From: Lentisphaeria bacterium
Lineage (GTDB): Bacteria; Verrucomicrobiota; Lentisphaeria; Victivallales; Victivallaceae
Direction: 5' to 3'
Assembly: GCA_017443585.1 (NCBI GenBank)
Contig: JAFSYV010000189.1
Location: forward strand, 1 to 42,856
Length of the DNA stretch: 42,856 nt
The notes below the pieces were generated by a model that made no database searches, was not told the DNA's origin, and saw nothing but the letters and a program-made list of their open reading frames with translations. This document shows, piece after piece, positions 8,321 to 17,629 of this stretch (the stretch's first letter is position 1; each line of letters starts with the position of its first letter). The translations under genes were made by a program, and so were the position numbers.

Positions 8321-10219
8321 ATGGCGAAGCCCCGTTACGCGTTTTTCTGCGACAATCACACGCAGGCCGAAGTCCGGGACTTCGCCTGCAACTTCGACGG
8401 CGAAAAATACGGCGACCAGCTGGCGCGCTGCGGAGTGGACTTCTTCACCTTTCCCGCCCGGTGCAACCGGGGTTTCGCCTATTACGACACGGATATCGGA
8501 ACGCGCCATCCGGCCCTGAAAAGGGACCTTTTCGGCGAACTTGCCGCCGCCTGCGAAAAACGGAACATCGCCATGGCCGCCTACTTCAACGGCGGCATCA
8601 GCGGTGTCGAGGCCGTGCAGCACCCCGAGTGGGCGCTGGTCAACCCCGAAGGCGGCGTCATGCTCGGCACTGTCCGCAGGGAAAGCCCCTTCATCATCCG
8701 CATGTGCTTCAACTCCCCCTACCGCAGGCACCTGCATGCCATGATCGCGGAGGTGATCGAAAAGTATCCTCACATTTCCGGATTCTTCATCGACTGTCTC
8801 CACCAGGCTCCCTGCCTCTGCCCGTACTGTCAGGCGGAACGGGCCCGGCGGGGCATCGGAAGTCCGGAGGAGCTGGCGAAGATCACCTTGCGGGAGTTCT
8901 GCGCGGAAACGGCGGCGCTGGTCAAGAACTTGCGTCCGGGGGCCAACTGTTTCTTCAACTCCGTCAGTTTTTCTTCGGCCGGGGAGAACAATTCGTTCCT
9001 CGACTGCGAATGTCTCCCCACGGGAGGCTGGGGTTACGAGTTCCTGCCCGTGCGGGCCCACTGGCTCCCCGAGCTCCGGCCCGGCGGGCCGGTCTTCAAC
9101 ATGACGGGGCGCTTCTACACCTGGGGCGATTTCGGCGGCCTCCGGCCCGACGCGGCTCTCGAATACGATTTCTTCTACGGGCTCATGTTCGGCATGAGAC
9201 CGGAAACGGGGACCCATTTTTCGCCCCGCGGCGAGCTGGATATGCCGGTCTTCGACACCGTGGCCCGGGTCTACGGCAAGCTCCGGGAGTTCGAAAGTTT
9301 CTTCACCTCCGCCCCCCGGCACACCGAAGTGGCGCTGGTTCTCGGTTCCGAAGAGGAGCTCAACGACCCCGAAGTGCCGCTCCGGGCGGCGGTCCGGGCT
9401 CTGGAAGAGCTGCACGTCCCCTTCTCGATCATCACCGACGAAGCGCGTTCTCTCGATTCCTTCGAGGTGGCGATCCTGCCGGAAAACCGGGAAATTTCCC
9501 CCGTGCTGCGCCGGAAGCTCGAAGGATTCGGCGGGGCCGTCATCGGCTGCGGCAGGGCCGCCGCGGAGGAACTGGGAGACCTTTTCGGCATCGAATGCGC
9601 AGGAGCCGCGCCGGAGCCGGTCTATTACGACGCGCCGGGGATGGCCCGCGCGGCCTACGCCGGGGCGGAGAAACTGAAGATCCTGCACGGAGCGGAGGGC
9701 AGGGGCGCACTGGTCGCGCCCTATTGTTCGAAGGGGTTCGAAAACGGCATGGCCGTCTATTACACGCCGCCCGACAAGGCATTGCCCTTTCCCCTCACGG
9801 TGCGGAAAGGACGGAACATCTTCTGCGCCGCCCACCTCTTTTCGGGACTGCTCGTCCGGGGGGCGGTGCATCTGCGGACTTTGCTCGAAAGTATGCTTGC
9901 CGAGGCGCTTCCCCGGCCCCGGTTCCGGAGCAGGGGGCTTTACTCCTTCACCCGGATCGCCCTGGCGGAAGAGAAGGGGAGGCAGTTCATCTATCTCTTG
10001 AACTATCTGCCCGAAGCACGGGGCAAGACCTTCGCCGTCGAAGAGGGGATCGATCTTCTCGGGGCGCGGGTGTCGCTCCGGGTCGAAGAAGGGACGGTGG
10101 AAAAGGTGCTCTGGGGACCGGAACGCAGGGAGCTGCCTTTCACCCTTTCGGCAGGATACTGCACCGCGGATCTGCCCCCCTTCCGGGGGTTCGGGGCGCT
10201 GGAAGTTCGTCTTTCCTGA
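8321..10219 (+). CDS. GHL6/alpha-L-fucosidase-like glycosidase with glutaminase-like C-terminal domain
   Basis: A 632-residue cytoplasmic protein. Residues 1-330 form a TIM-barrel resembling hypothetical glycosyl hydrolase 6 and GH29-like proteins. The segment HISGFFIDCLHQAPCLCPYC carries a candidate catalytic Asp on strand 4 and a Cys cluster also common in this family. Residues ~340-500 look like the beta-galactosidase trimerisation (class I amidotransferase-like) domain (EVALVLGSEEELN, PFSIITDEAR, VAILPENREIS), and the last ~80 residues are a beta-sandwich. The substrate is unknown. GGAGG lies about 5 bp before the ATG, and the gene is the last of the 4.2-10.2 kb operon. It probably removes terminal sugars from oligosaccharides released by the upstream enzymes. 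Confidence 0.78.
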   Translation: MAKPRYAFFCDNHTQAEVRDFACNFDGEKYGDQLARCGVDFFTFPARCNRGFAYYDTDIGTRHPALKRDLFGELAAACEKRNIAMAAYFNGGISGVEAVQHPEWALVNPEGGVMLGTVRRESPFIIRMCFNSPYRRHLHAMIAEVIEKYPHISGFFIDCLHQAPCLCPYCQAERARRGIGSPEELAKITLREFCAETAALVKNLRPGANCFFNSVSFSSAGENNSFLDCECLPTGGWGYEFLPVRAHWLPELRPGGPVFNMTGRFYTWGDFGGLRPDAALEYDFFYGLMFGMRPETGTHFSPRGELDMPVFDTVARVYGKLREFESFFTSAPRHTEVALVLGSEEELNDPEVPLRAAVRALEELHVPFSIITDEARSLDSFEVAILPENREISPVLRRKLEGFGGAVIGCGRAAAEELGDLFGIECAGAAPEPVYYDAPGMARAAYAGAEKLKILHGAEGRGALVAPYCSKGFENGMAVYYTPPDKALPFPLTVRKGRNIFCAAHLFSGLLVRGAVHLRTLLESMLAEALPRPRFRSRGLYSFTRIALAEEKGRQFIYLLNYLPEARGKTFAVEEGIDLLGARVSLRVEEGTVEKVLWGPERRELPFTLSAGYCTADLPPFRGFGALEVRLS

Positions 10220-10250
10220 CGTTTTTTCCCCGATTTTCCCGTTCCGGAGC

Positions 10251-10279
10251 TTGATTTTACGGTCGATCGGGGTTATTTT
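10251..10279 (+). promoter_or_regulatory. Promoter of the psd-pssA operon
   Basis: TTGATT (10251-10256), a 17-bp spacer and TATTTT (10274-10279), about 60 bp before the psd ATG. The -10 is weaker than at other promoters in the window. Confidence 0.45.
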
Positions 10280-10339
10280 TATAGAGCGGCTTTTTCGAAG
10301 GACCGCCCAAGACCAATTTTTGCGGAGGATCTGAGACCT

Positions 10340-11029
10340 ATGACATTGACTCATTACGGATTTCGGGAATGGGGAAGCGCCCTGGCGCTGGCCCTCGTGC
10401 TGTGCGGCCTGGCCTGGTGGCTCTACCGCATCGGTTGGCACATATCGGCATGGATAAGCGCCGGCGTCGGAGTGGTGCTGTTCCTCGCGGTGGCCTTCTT
10501 TTTCCGCAATCCCTGCCGGAAGGTCCCCGCCGACCCCGGTCTGCTGGTCAGCCCCGCCGACGGCGTGGTCCGGGACATCGAGATCGTGGATGACTTCGAC
10601 ATACCCCCCTTCACCGGAAGAGCCCGACGCATCGGCATCTTTCTGTCGGTCTTCAACGTCCATGTCAACCGGGCCCCGGCGGCCATGACCGTGGAAAGCA
10701 CCCACTACCGGGAAGGGGAATACCTGGACGCCCGCCACGCCGAGGCGACCCGCCGCAACGAAGCCATGACCATCGCCGGGCTCCGGACCGAAGGGAAAAA
10801 GAAGATCCCCCTGGCCGTCCGGCAGATCTCTGGGGCCATCGCCCGGCGCATCGTCTGTCCGGTGCAGGCCGGAGCGAAGCTGAAACGGGGCGAGATCTAC
10901 GGCATGATCAAATTCGGCTCCCGCACCGAGCTCTACTTCCCCGTGGAAGAGGTGGAGGTCAAGGTCAAGGTCGGCGACGCGGTCCGCGGCGGAAGTTCCA
11001 TCCTCGCTTCGGTCAAGGATGACGACTGA
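10340..11029 (+). CDS. psd: Phosphatidylserine decarboxylase proenzyme (short, PSD-A type)
   Basis: A 229-residue membrane-associated enzyme that decarboxylates phosphatidylserine to phosphatidylethanolamine. Two hydrophobic segments (~13-30 and ~35-55) anchor the N-terminus. SPADG (Asp74) and VFNVHVNR (His108) are the conserved active-site regions. The self-cleavage site is G193-S194 in IKFGSRTELYFP, where Ser becomes the pyruvoyl group. The length fits the short family rather than the ~290-320 residue proteobacterial type. GGAGG stands 11 bp before the ATG. The gene is followed after 2 bp by pssA, which makes its substrate, so the pair is a complete phosphatidylethanolamine operon. Confidence 0.95.
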   Translation: MTLTHYGFREWGSALALALVLCGLAWWLYRIGWHISAWISAGVGVVLFLAVAFFFRNPCRKVPADPGLLVSPADGVVRDIEIVDDFDIPPFTGRARRIGIFLSVFNVHVNRAPAAMTVESTHYREGEYLDARHAEATRRNEAMTIAGLRTEGKKKIPLAVRQISGAIARRIVCPVQAGAKLKRGEIYGMIKFGSRTELYFPVEEVEVKVKVGDAVRGGSSILASVKDDD

Positions 11030-11031
11030 CC

Positions 11032-11862
11032 ATGAGAGCGAAGATCAAATTTTCCGAACTCGGACGGCGGATGCTCAAGTGGATCCCCAATGCCCTGACC
11101 CTCTGCAACAGCCTCTGCGGCTTTGCCGCGATCCTCTGCTCCTTCCGCGCTTTCGAGACGCGGCTGGGCGGAGGCGGATGCCTCGGCGCGGGCGCCGACA
11201 TGAAGTGGTTTTTCGTTGCGGCGTTCCTCATCTTCTGCGCCATGATCTTCGACGCCATGGACGGCCTCGCCGCCCGGCTCCTCAACGCGGCCAGTCTCCA
11301 CGGGATCCAGATGGATTCCCTTTCGGACATGGTCACTTTCGGCGTGGCGCCGGCGGTGCTGGTGGTCATGGTGACGGAGTCCCTCTACAACTGGCATGCG
11401 GCCCATCCCGTCTTCGTCTATGCCTGCAGCGCGATCTATCTGGGCGGGGCCGCGCTGCGCCTCGCCACCTACAACGTGGCCGCCATGAACAACGACGGGA
11501 AGAAGAACCCCAACTGGTTTTCCGGGATGCCTTCGCCCGGCGCGGCGGCGGCGTTGTGCGTGGTGATCTTCGTCATGCCCGGTTTCAGGGATTTCTTCAA
11601 GGCGTATCCCCTGATCCTGCCCGTTTACGCAGGACTCCTGGGCATCCTCATGGTTTCCGGCATCCCCTATCTTCACGCGGGCCGTTTCCTCATGTCGGTG
11701 AAGCGCAATCCCAGGCGGCTGATCCTGCTCGTTCTCGTGATCCTGGCGGCGGCGGTCTTCCGGTACAACGGCGTGGCGGCGGTCGTGACGCTCTACGTTC
11801 TTTCCGGTCCCGTGACCGGCATATACAATCTTCTGAGCAGAAAGGGGACTTCTGGAGCATGA
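11032..11862 (+). CDS. pssA: CDP-diacylglycerol--serine O-phosphatidyltransferase
   Basis: A 276-residue multi-pass membrane enzyme that joins serine to CDP-diacylglycerol. The CDP-alcohol phosphotransferase signature D-x2-DG-x2-AR-x8-G-x3-D-x3-D is complete at residues 74-99 (DAMDGLAARL...GIQMDSLSD). Several hydrophobic helices follow (for example VAPAVLVVMV and LCVVIFVMPGF). Length and topology fit the type II PssA family. The start lies 2 bp after the psd stop, and the last codons overlap the epimerase start by 4 bp (ATGA), so translation is probably coupled along the operon. Confidence 0.95.
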   Translation: MRAKIKFSELGRRMLKWIPNALTLCNSLCGFAAILCSFRAFETRLGGGGCLGAGADMKWFFVAAFLIFCAMIFDAMDGLAARLLNAASLHGIQMDSLSDMVTFGVAPAVLVVMVTESLYNWHAAHPVFVYACSAIYLGGAALRLATYNVAAMNNDGKKNPNWFSGMPSPGAAAALCVVIFVMPGFRDFFKAYPLILPVYAGLLGILMVSGIPYLHAGRFLMSVKRNPRRLILLVLVILAAAVFRYNGVAAVVTLYVLSGPVTGIYNLLSRKGTSGA

Positions 11863-12821
11863 AATTCCTTGTTACGGGCGGTGCCGGGTTCATCGGCAGT
11901 CACCTGACCGAAAAACTCCTCGCGCTGGGTCATGATGTCACCGTGGCGGACAACTTTTCCACCGGGAGCCCGGCCAATTTGAGCGCCGTCAAGGAGAATC
12001 CTGCTCTGAAAGTGGTGGAAACCGATGTGTCCGAAGACCGGGCCACGGCGGAAAAACTGGTGAAGGAGTCGGACATCGTCATCCATCTGGCCGCGGCCGT
12101 GGGGGTGGAGCTGGTGGTCAACGACCCCGCCCGCACCATTTCCACCAACGTCCGGGGCACGGAGAACGTGCTCCTGCCCGCGGCGGCGTACGACAAGAGG
12201 ATCATCGCCGCCTCCACCAGCGAGGTCTACGGCAAGTCCGGCAAGGAAAAGTTCGCCGAAACCGACGATCTTCTCATCGGTTCCCCGGATCACTCCCGGT
12301 GGAGCTACGCCTGCAGCAAACTCCTCGACGAATTCTATCTGACGGCTCTGGTCCGGAGTTCCGGGCTCCGGGGCACCGTCACCCGCTTCTTCAACACGGT
12401 GGGGCCCCGGCAGACGGGACGTTACGGCATGGTGCTGCCCCGGTTCGTCCGGGCGGCGCTCGAGGGAAAGGACCTGCAAGTTTACGGGGACGGCGGTCAG
12501 TCCCGCTGTTTCTGTCATGTGGCGGATGTGATCCGGGCCCTCGTCGCCCTCGCCGGGGATGACCGCGCCTACGGCCAGGTCTACAACATCGGCTCCCAGC
12601 GTCTGGTGACGATCCGGGAACTGGCGGAGCTGGTCATCGCCCGCACGAAGAGCACTTCGAAGATCGTCTTCGTGCCCTACGAAAAGGCCTACGCCAAGGG
12701 GTTCGAGGACATGCGCCGCCGGATGCCCGACACGGCGAAGATCCACGCTCTCTGCAACTGGACTCCGGAAAAGTCCCTCGAAGAGATCGTCGACGACGTG
12801 GCGGAGTCCATGCGGAAATGA
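11859..12821 (+). CDS. NAD-dependent nucleotide-sugar epimerase/dehydratase (SDR family)
   Basis: A 320-residue extended short-chain dehydrogenase. It has the NAD-binding GGAGFIG (residues 7-13), a Rossmann fold, the STSEVYG strand with the catalytic Ser/Thr, and Tyr150-x3-Lys154 (YACSK). NTVGPRQTGRYGMVLPRFV is typical of the UDP-glucose 4-epimerase and UDP-glucuronate decarboxylase clade. The exact substrate cannot be fixed from these motifs. The ATG at 11859 overlaps the pssA stop, and its own stop overlaps the dgt start. Its presence in a phospholipid operon suggests cell-envelope sugar synthesis, which is inference. Confidence 0.9.
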   Translation: MKFLVTGGAGFIGSHLTEKLLALGHDVTVADNFSTGSPANLSAVKENPALKVVETDVSEDRATAEKLVKESDIVIHLAAAVGVELVVNDPARTISTNVRGTENVLLPAAAYDKRIIAASTSEVYGKSGKEKFAETDDLLIGSPDHSRWSYACSKLLDEFYLTALVRSSGLRGTVTRFFNTVGPRQTGRYGMVLPRFVRAALEGKDLQVYGDGGQSRCFCHVADVIRALVALAGDDRAYGQVYNIGSQRLVTIRELAELVIARTKSTSKIVFVPYEKAYAKGFEDMRRRMPDTAKIHALCNWTPEKSLEEIVDDVAESMRK

Positions 12822-14176
12822 GCCGGATGCAGTGGAAACGGCTCCTCTCGCCCAAACGGCTGGGGAGCAGTTCCCCCGGAACCATTTCGCCGGAGCGTTC
12901 CCCCTTCCAGCGGGACTTCGACCGGGTGATCTTTTCCGGCGCTTTCCGGCGGCTTCAGAACAAGACCCAGGTGTTTCCCCTGGTGCAGGCGGACTACGTC
13001 CGCACCCGGCTGACCCACAGTCTCGAAACCAGCTCCATCGGCCGTTCATTGGGGACGGCGGCGGGGGTCTTTCTCAAGAAGAACTACGATCTGGGCGACG
13101 CGCAGGTTTCCGACGTGGGGGCCATCGTGGCCACGGCGGCCCTGAGTCACGACATCGGCAATCCGCCCCTGGGGCATGCGGGCGAAGAGGCGATCCGTTA
13201 CTGGTTCACCACCTCGCCCGTGGCGGCGGAGATGCACGAACAGCTTTCTCGCGATCAGATCTGCGATTTCGAATCCTACGAAGGCAACGCTCAGGGCTTC
13301 CGGGTCCTGACCGTGCTGGAAATGCCCGACCAGCGGGGCGGGATGCAGCTCACCTGCGCCACGCTGGGGACCTTCGCCAAATATCCCTCCTGTTCCAACC
13401 CCGAGCGGCCGGCTCCCGGTGCGGCGGGCAAGAAATTCAACTTCTTCCACTCCGAAAAGGAGCTCTTCGCCGAGGTGGCCGACTCCTGCGGGCTGATCGG
13501 ATACGGCCCCTTTTCCTACGCCAGACACCCGCTGGCCTACCTGATGGAGGCGGCGGACGACATCGCCTATCTCATCGTGGACTTCGAAGACGGGGCAAGG
13601 CTTGGCATGATCCCGCAGGAGGAGGTCGAAAGCCGCTACCTTTCGCTTCTGGAGGATCCGGGGATGGCCTCGCATCTCAAGGAGATCGTCAATCCCGTGC
13701 GGCGGACCGAATATCTGCGGGCGCTGGTCATCGGGGCGCTGGTCCGGGGGGCGGCGGCGGTCTTTACCGAAAAGTGCGACGATTTTCTGAACGGAACTCC
13801 CGGACAGCCCCTCACCGAACTGCTTCCCTGTTCGCCCAGGCTGGCCGAGCTCCGGGCCCGCAGCGCCGAACTCATCTACAACAACCGCAAAGTGGCGGAG
13901 ATCATCGCCGCCGGCTTCGAAATGGTTTCCGGGATGCTGGACATCTTCGTCCCCTGCGTCAACGAGCTCGCCGCCGAGAAGCTGGGAAAGCGCGCGGCCT
14001 CCTACCGCTCCCGGCGCATGGGGGCCATGATGACGGGGATCCGGGAGTACCTGAACGATCCCGCGTGGTGCGCCAGTCCCTGCGCCCGGCTCCTCACGGT
14101 GCTGGACTTCATTTCCGGCATGACCGACGCCTACGCCATTTCCATCTACCGCAAGCTCAAGGGCATCGCCCTGTAG
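12818..14176 (+). CDS. dgt: Deoxyguanosinetriphosphate triphosphohydrolase (HD superfamily)
   Basis: A 452-residue HD-domain dNTPase that converts dGTP to deoxyguanosine and triphosphate. The N-terminal SPFQRDFDRVIFSGAFRRLQ and the metal-binding motifs RLTHSLETS (His67) and SHDIGNPPLGHAGE (His111-Asp112) are characteristic, and EAADDIAYLIVDFED supplies the later conserved Asp residues. The length matches the family. The ATG overlaps the epimerase stop (ATGA). It is the last gene of the psd-pssA-epimerase-dgt run, and a hairpin follows 21 bp downstream. Confidence 0.94.
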   Translation: MSRMQWKRLLSPKRLGSSSPGTISPERSPFQRDFDRVIFSGAFRRLQNKTQVFPLVQADYVRTRLTHSLETSSIGRSLGTAAGVFLKKNYDLGDAQVSDVGAIVATAALSHDIGNPPLGHAGEEAIRYWFTTSPVAAEMHEQLSRDQICDFESYEGNAQGFRVLTVLEMPDQRGGMQLTCATLGTFAKYPSCSNPERPAPGAAGKKFNFFHSEKELFAEVADSCGLIGYGPFSYARHPLAYLMEAADDIAYLIVDFEDGARLGMIPQEEVESRYLSLLEDPGMASHLKEIVNPVRRTEYLRALVIGALVRGAAAVFTEKCDDFLNGTPGQPLTELLPCSPRLAELRARSAELIYNNRKVAEIIAAGFEMVSGMLDIFVPCVNELAAEKLGKRAASYRSRRMGAMMTGIREYLNDPAWCASPCARLLTVLDFISGMTDAYAISIYRKLKGIAL

Positions 14177-14197
14177 ACCCTTTCGGAGACAAAAGAG

Positions 14198-14226
14198 AAA
14201 CCTCCGGACCGACCAGCCGGAGGTTT
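14198..14226 (-). terminator. Convergent terminator hairpin between dgt and the oxidoreductase
   Basis: Perfect 10-bp stem AAACCTCCGG (14198-14207) with CCGGAGGTTT (14217-14226) and a 9-nt loop. Read on the minus strand, the stem is followed by a T-rich tail (TTTCTCTTTTG), as expected for the end of the Gfo/Idh/MocA gene. On the plus strand the T tract is poor, so it may terminate dgt less well. Confidence 0.7.
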
Positions 14227-14285
14227 CGGGGTGCTGCGACGATCTTTCCCCGCGGGGAAGTGTGCCCGGACCGACGCTGAAAGGC

Positions 14286-15287
14286 TCAGCGGTTCTTATC
14301 CGCCATCGCCTGAAGCTTCAGACATTTTTCGCTCACATCCATTATGTGCTCGCTGCCGAAGGGGAGATCGGCTCCCGTGGTGATCTCTTCGGTGAAAATG
14401 CTCAGATAGTCGGAGCCGCCCGCCACGGGGGGGACCGTCTCGACGGCGCTCGCACCGGTGAGGCAGAGTTTGCATCCGGGATCGGCGTAGTTGAATTCCA
14501 TCACGCCCTTGCGGCCCCAGAAGGTGAAGCGCCAGTAGAAGGGGTTGGGGAACCCGATCTTTTCGGGGGCGAAATAGGAGACGTCGAAGATGACGCCGCA
14601 CTTGTTGTCGAGGGCGAACATGCCCTGCGCCGCGTCCTGAAAGACCACGGGGGCGAAGGTAGCGAAGGCGTTCCAGGTCCGGGCGGCGGTGAGCTCGGTG
14701 ATGGTGTGCCCAGTCATGTATTCGATGCCGTCGAAGCCGTGGATGGCGATGTCGTTGATGGTGCCGCCGTGCTTGCCGGGTTCGAAATACCAGTTGGGCC
14801 GCGTCCCGTAGGAAAGGGGATGCTGGCCGCCGAAGCTGATGGCGTGGATCTCGCCCAGTCTCCCGGAGCTGATGATCTCGCGGGCGGTGTTCACGTTGGC
14901 GTTGAGCCGCATGTCCAGCATGCAGCCGACTTTGATGTTCCTCATGTGGGCCAGGTGGCGGATCTCCCGGAGCTCCGCCAGGGAGGTGCAGAGGGGCTTG
15001 TCGGCGATGACGTGTTTGCCCGCCACCATGGCCGAAATGGCCCGTGCGCCCCGGATGGCGTAGTAATCCCCGATGGCCAGCACGTCGAAATCGACCGTGT
15101 GCATCATCTCGTGGAAGTTGCCGCAAGTGATCTCGGCTCCCTTGGAAGCGGCTTCGGCGGCGGCTTCGGCGTTTTCTTCGCAGGCCGCGACGATCTCGTA
15201 CTGGTCGGATTCCTTCATCCGGTTGTAGAGGCCGTAGATGTGACCGTGACGGAACCCGACGAACGCGACTTTGATTTTTTCTGCCAT
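14286..15287 (-). CDS. Gfo/Idh/MocA-family NAD(P)-dependent oxidoreductase
   Basis: A 333-residue two-domain enzyme. The N-terminal Rossmann domain (KVAFVGFRHGHIYGLYNRM) carries a GxxHGH variant in place of the usual GxGxxG, and the family DKP (residues 96-98, normally EKP) places Lys97 at the active site. The C-terminal beta-sheet domain contains NDIAIHGFDGIEYMTG, the usual catalytic D-x3-H arrangement. Members oxidise or reduce sugars, inositols or related polyols; the substrate here is unknown. It has its own promoter, divergent from hisF, and ends near a hairpin terminator. Confidence 0.9.
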   Translation of the reverse strand: MAEKIKVAFVGFRHGHIYGLYNRMKESDQYEIVAACEENAEAAAEAASKGAEITCGNFHEMMHTVDFDVLAIGDYYAIRGARAISAMVAGKHVIADKPLCTSLAELREIRHLAHMRNIKVGCMLDMRLNANVNTAREIISSGRLGEIHAISFGGQHPLSYGTRPNWYFEPGKHGGTINDIAIHGFDGIEYMTGHTITELTAARTWNAFATFAPVVFQDAAQGMFALDNKCGVIFDVSYFAPEKIGFPNPFYWRFTFWGRKGVMEFNYADPGCKLCLTGASAVETVPPVAGGSDYLSIFTEEITTGADLPFGSEHIMDVSEKCLKLQAMADKNR

Positions 15288-15333
15288 GATGTTGAAAAAC
15301 TCCTGTGTTTCGAACTTGTGGTATCACACCTAT

Positions 15334-15362
15334 AACATAACCCCCTCCCGGAGAAAAGTCAA
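15334..15362 (-). promoter_or_regulatory. Promoter of the Gfo/Idh/MocA gene
   Basis: On the minus strand TTGACT (15362-15357), 17 bp, TATGTT (15339-15334). It lies about 50 bp before the ATG and back to back with the hisF promoter. Confidence 0.6.
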
Positions 15363-15383
15363 GGGGAAGCACCGGAGTTTTTC

Positions 15384-15412
15384 TTGACTTTTTCCTTCCG
15401 GAAAGGTATATT
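15384..15412 (+). promoter_or_regulatory. Promoter of hisF and probably the malic enzyme gene
   Basis: TTGACT (15384-15389), 17-bp spacer, TATATT (15407-15412), 26 bp upstream of the hisF ATG. This location argues against the longer hisF frame starting at 15384. Confidence 0.7.
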
Positions 15413-15437
15413 AGGGAAACGCACTCTCAGGAGAAAT

Positions 15438-16217
<780 letters not shown>

Positions 16218-16248
16218 ATCGTGATTTCAACATAAAGGGAAGAGAAAC

Positions 16249-17592
16249 ATGTCACCGCAAGAACTGAAGAAGAAAGCCCTCGCCTATCACTGCAAAGGCA
16301 AACCCGGCAAAGTCGCCATCCGGTCCACCAAGCCCTGCACCAGCGGCGAAGAACTGTCGCTGGCCTACACCCCCGGCGTGGCCCAGCCCTGCCTGGAGAT
16401 CAAGCGCGAAAAGGATCTGGTGTGGAAATACACCGCCCGGAGCAACACCGTGGCCGTGATCAGCGACGGCACCGCCGTCCTGGGGCTGGGCAACATCGGC
16501 GCCGAAGCGGGGCTTCCCGTCATGGAGGGCAAGGCCGTTCTCTTCAAGCACTTCGCCGACATCGACGCCATCCCCGTCTGCCTGAACCGGGTGGCGGGCC
16601 CCAACGGCCGGACCGATCCGGAAAAACTCATCGCCGCCGCCGCCACGCTGGAACCCTCTTTCGGCGGCTACAATCTGGAAGACATCGCCGCCCCCGCCTG
16701 CTTCGAGGTGGAACGGACCCTCAAGAAGATGCTCTCCATACCCGTCTTCCACGACGACCAGCACGGCACGGCCATCATTTCGCTGGCCGCGATCCTCAAC
16801 GGCCTCGACGTCGTGGGCAAGAAGATCGGCGAATGCCGCTTCGTGGTCAACGGCGTGGGCGCGGCGGGCCTCGCCTGCAGCCGCTTCTACCTGACCGCCG
16901 GGGCGAAGCCCGAGAACATGCTCCTCTGCGACAGCAAAGGAGTGATCCATACCGGCCGCACCGATCTCAACGAGGAAAAGAAACCCTTTGCCCGCAAGAC
17001 TTCAGCCCGGACCCTGGCCGACGCCATCAAAGGGGCGGACATCTTCCTCGGCTTTTCCGTTCCCGACTGCGTGACACCGGCGATGATAAAGAGCATGAAC
17101 AAGGACGCCATCGTCTTCGCCATGGCCAACCCCACGCCGGAGATCTTCCCCGACGTGGCCCTCGCCGCGGGCGCCGCCCTGGCCGGGCCCGGCCGGAGCG
17201 ACTTCCCCAACCAGATCAACAATGTGCTGGGCTTTCCGGGGATCTTCCGCGGCGCACTGGATGTCCGCGCGAAGGACATCAACGAAGAGATGAAGCTCGC
17301 CGCCTCCCACGCGCTGGCGGAACTGGCCCGTGCGGCCATCCCCGCCAAGGTTCGCGCCGAGCTGGAAAAGGCTTACCCCGCCGATGCGGCAAAAGGGCTC
17401 TTCCGCACTCCGGCGGGACTGCGGCGCGACATGCTCATCCCCAAGCCCTTCGATCCCAGGGTGGTGCCCCACGTGGCCCGCAAGGTGGCCGAAGCGGCCA
17501 TCGCAAGCGGCGTGGCTCAGCTGACGATCGACGATTTCGACGCCTACGAAAAGGCCGTGGCCAGACGCATCGCCGCCTCCCGGGCGGAGTGA
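16249..17592 (+). CDS. NAD(P)-dependent malic enzyme
   Basis: A 447-residue oxidative decarboxylase converting malate to pyruvate and CO2. Signatures are [50 protein letters not shown] with the metal-binding Asp pair, and the dinucleotide-binding [16 protein letters not shown]. The length fits the short bacterial malic enzyme without the phosphotransacetylase domain of MaeB. AAGGGAAGAGAA stands before the ATG. It starts 31 bp after hisF and may share its promoter. NAD versus NADP preference cannot be decided from sequence alone. Confidence 0.93.
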   Translation: MSPQELKKKALAYHCKGKPGKVAIRSTKPCTSGEELSLAYTPGVAQPCLEIKREKDLVWKYTARSNTVAVISDGTAVLGLGNIGAEAGLPVMEGKAVLFKHFADIDAIPVCLNRVAGPNGRTDPEKLIAAAATLEPSFGGYNLEDIAAPACFEVERTLKKMLSIPVFHDDQHGTAIISLAAILNGLDVVGKKIGECRFVVNGVGAAGLACSRFYLTAGAKPENMLLCDSKGVIHTGRTDLNEEKKPFARKTSARTLADAIKGADIFLGFSVPDCVTPAMIKSMNKDAIVFAMANPTPEIFPDVALAAGAALAGPGRSDFPNQINNVLGFPGIFRGALDVRAKDINEEMKLAASHALAELARAAIPAKVRAELEKAYPADAAKGLFRTPAGLRRDMLIPKPFDPRVVPHVARKVAEAAIASGVAQLTIDDFDAYEKAVARRIAASRAE

Positions 17593-17629
17593 TCTCTTCG
17601 CGCTTTCGTTTCTTACTTGACGGACGATA

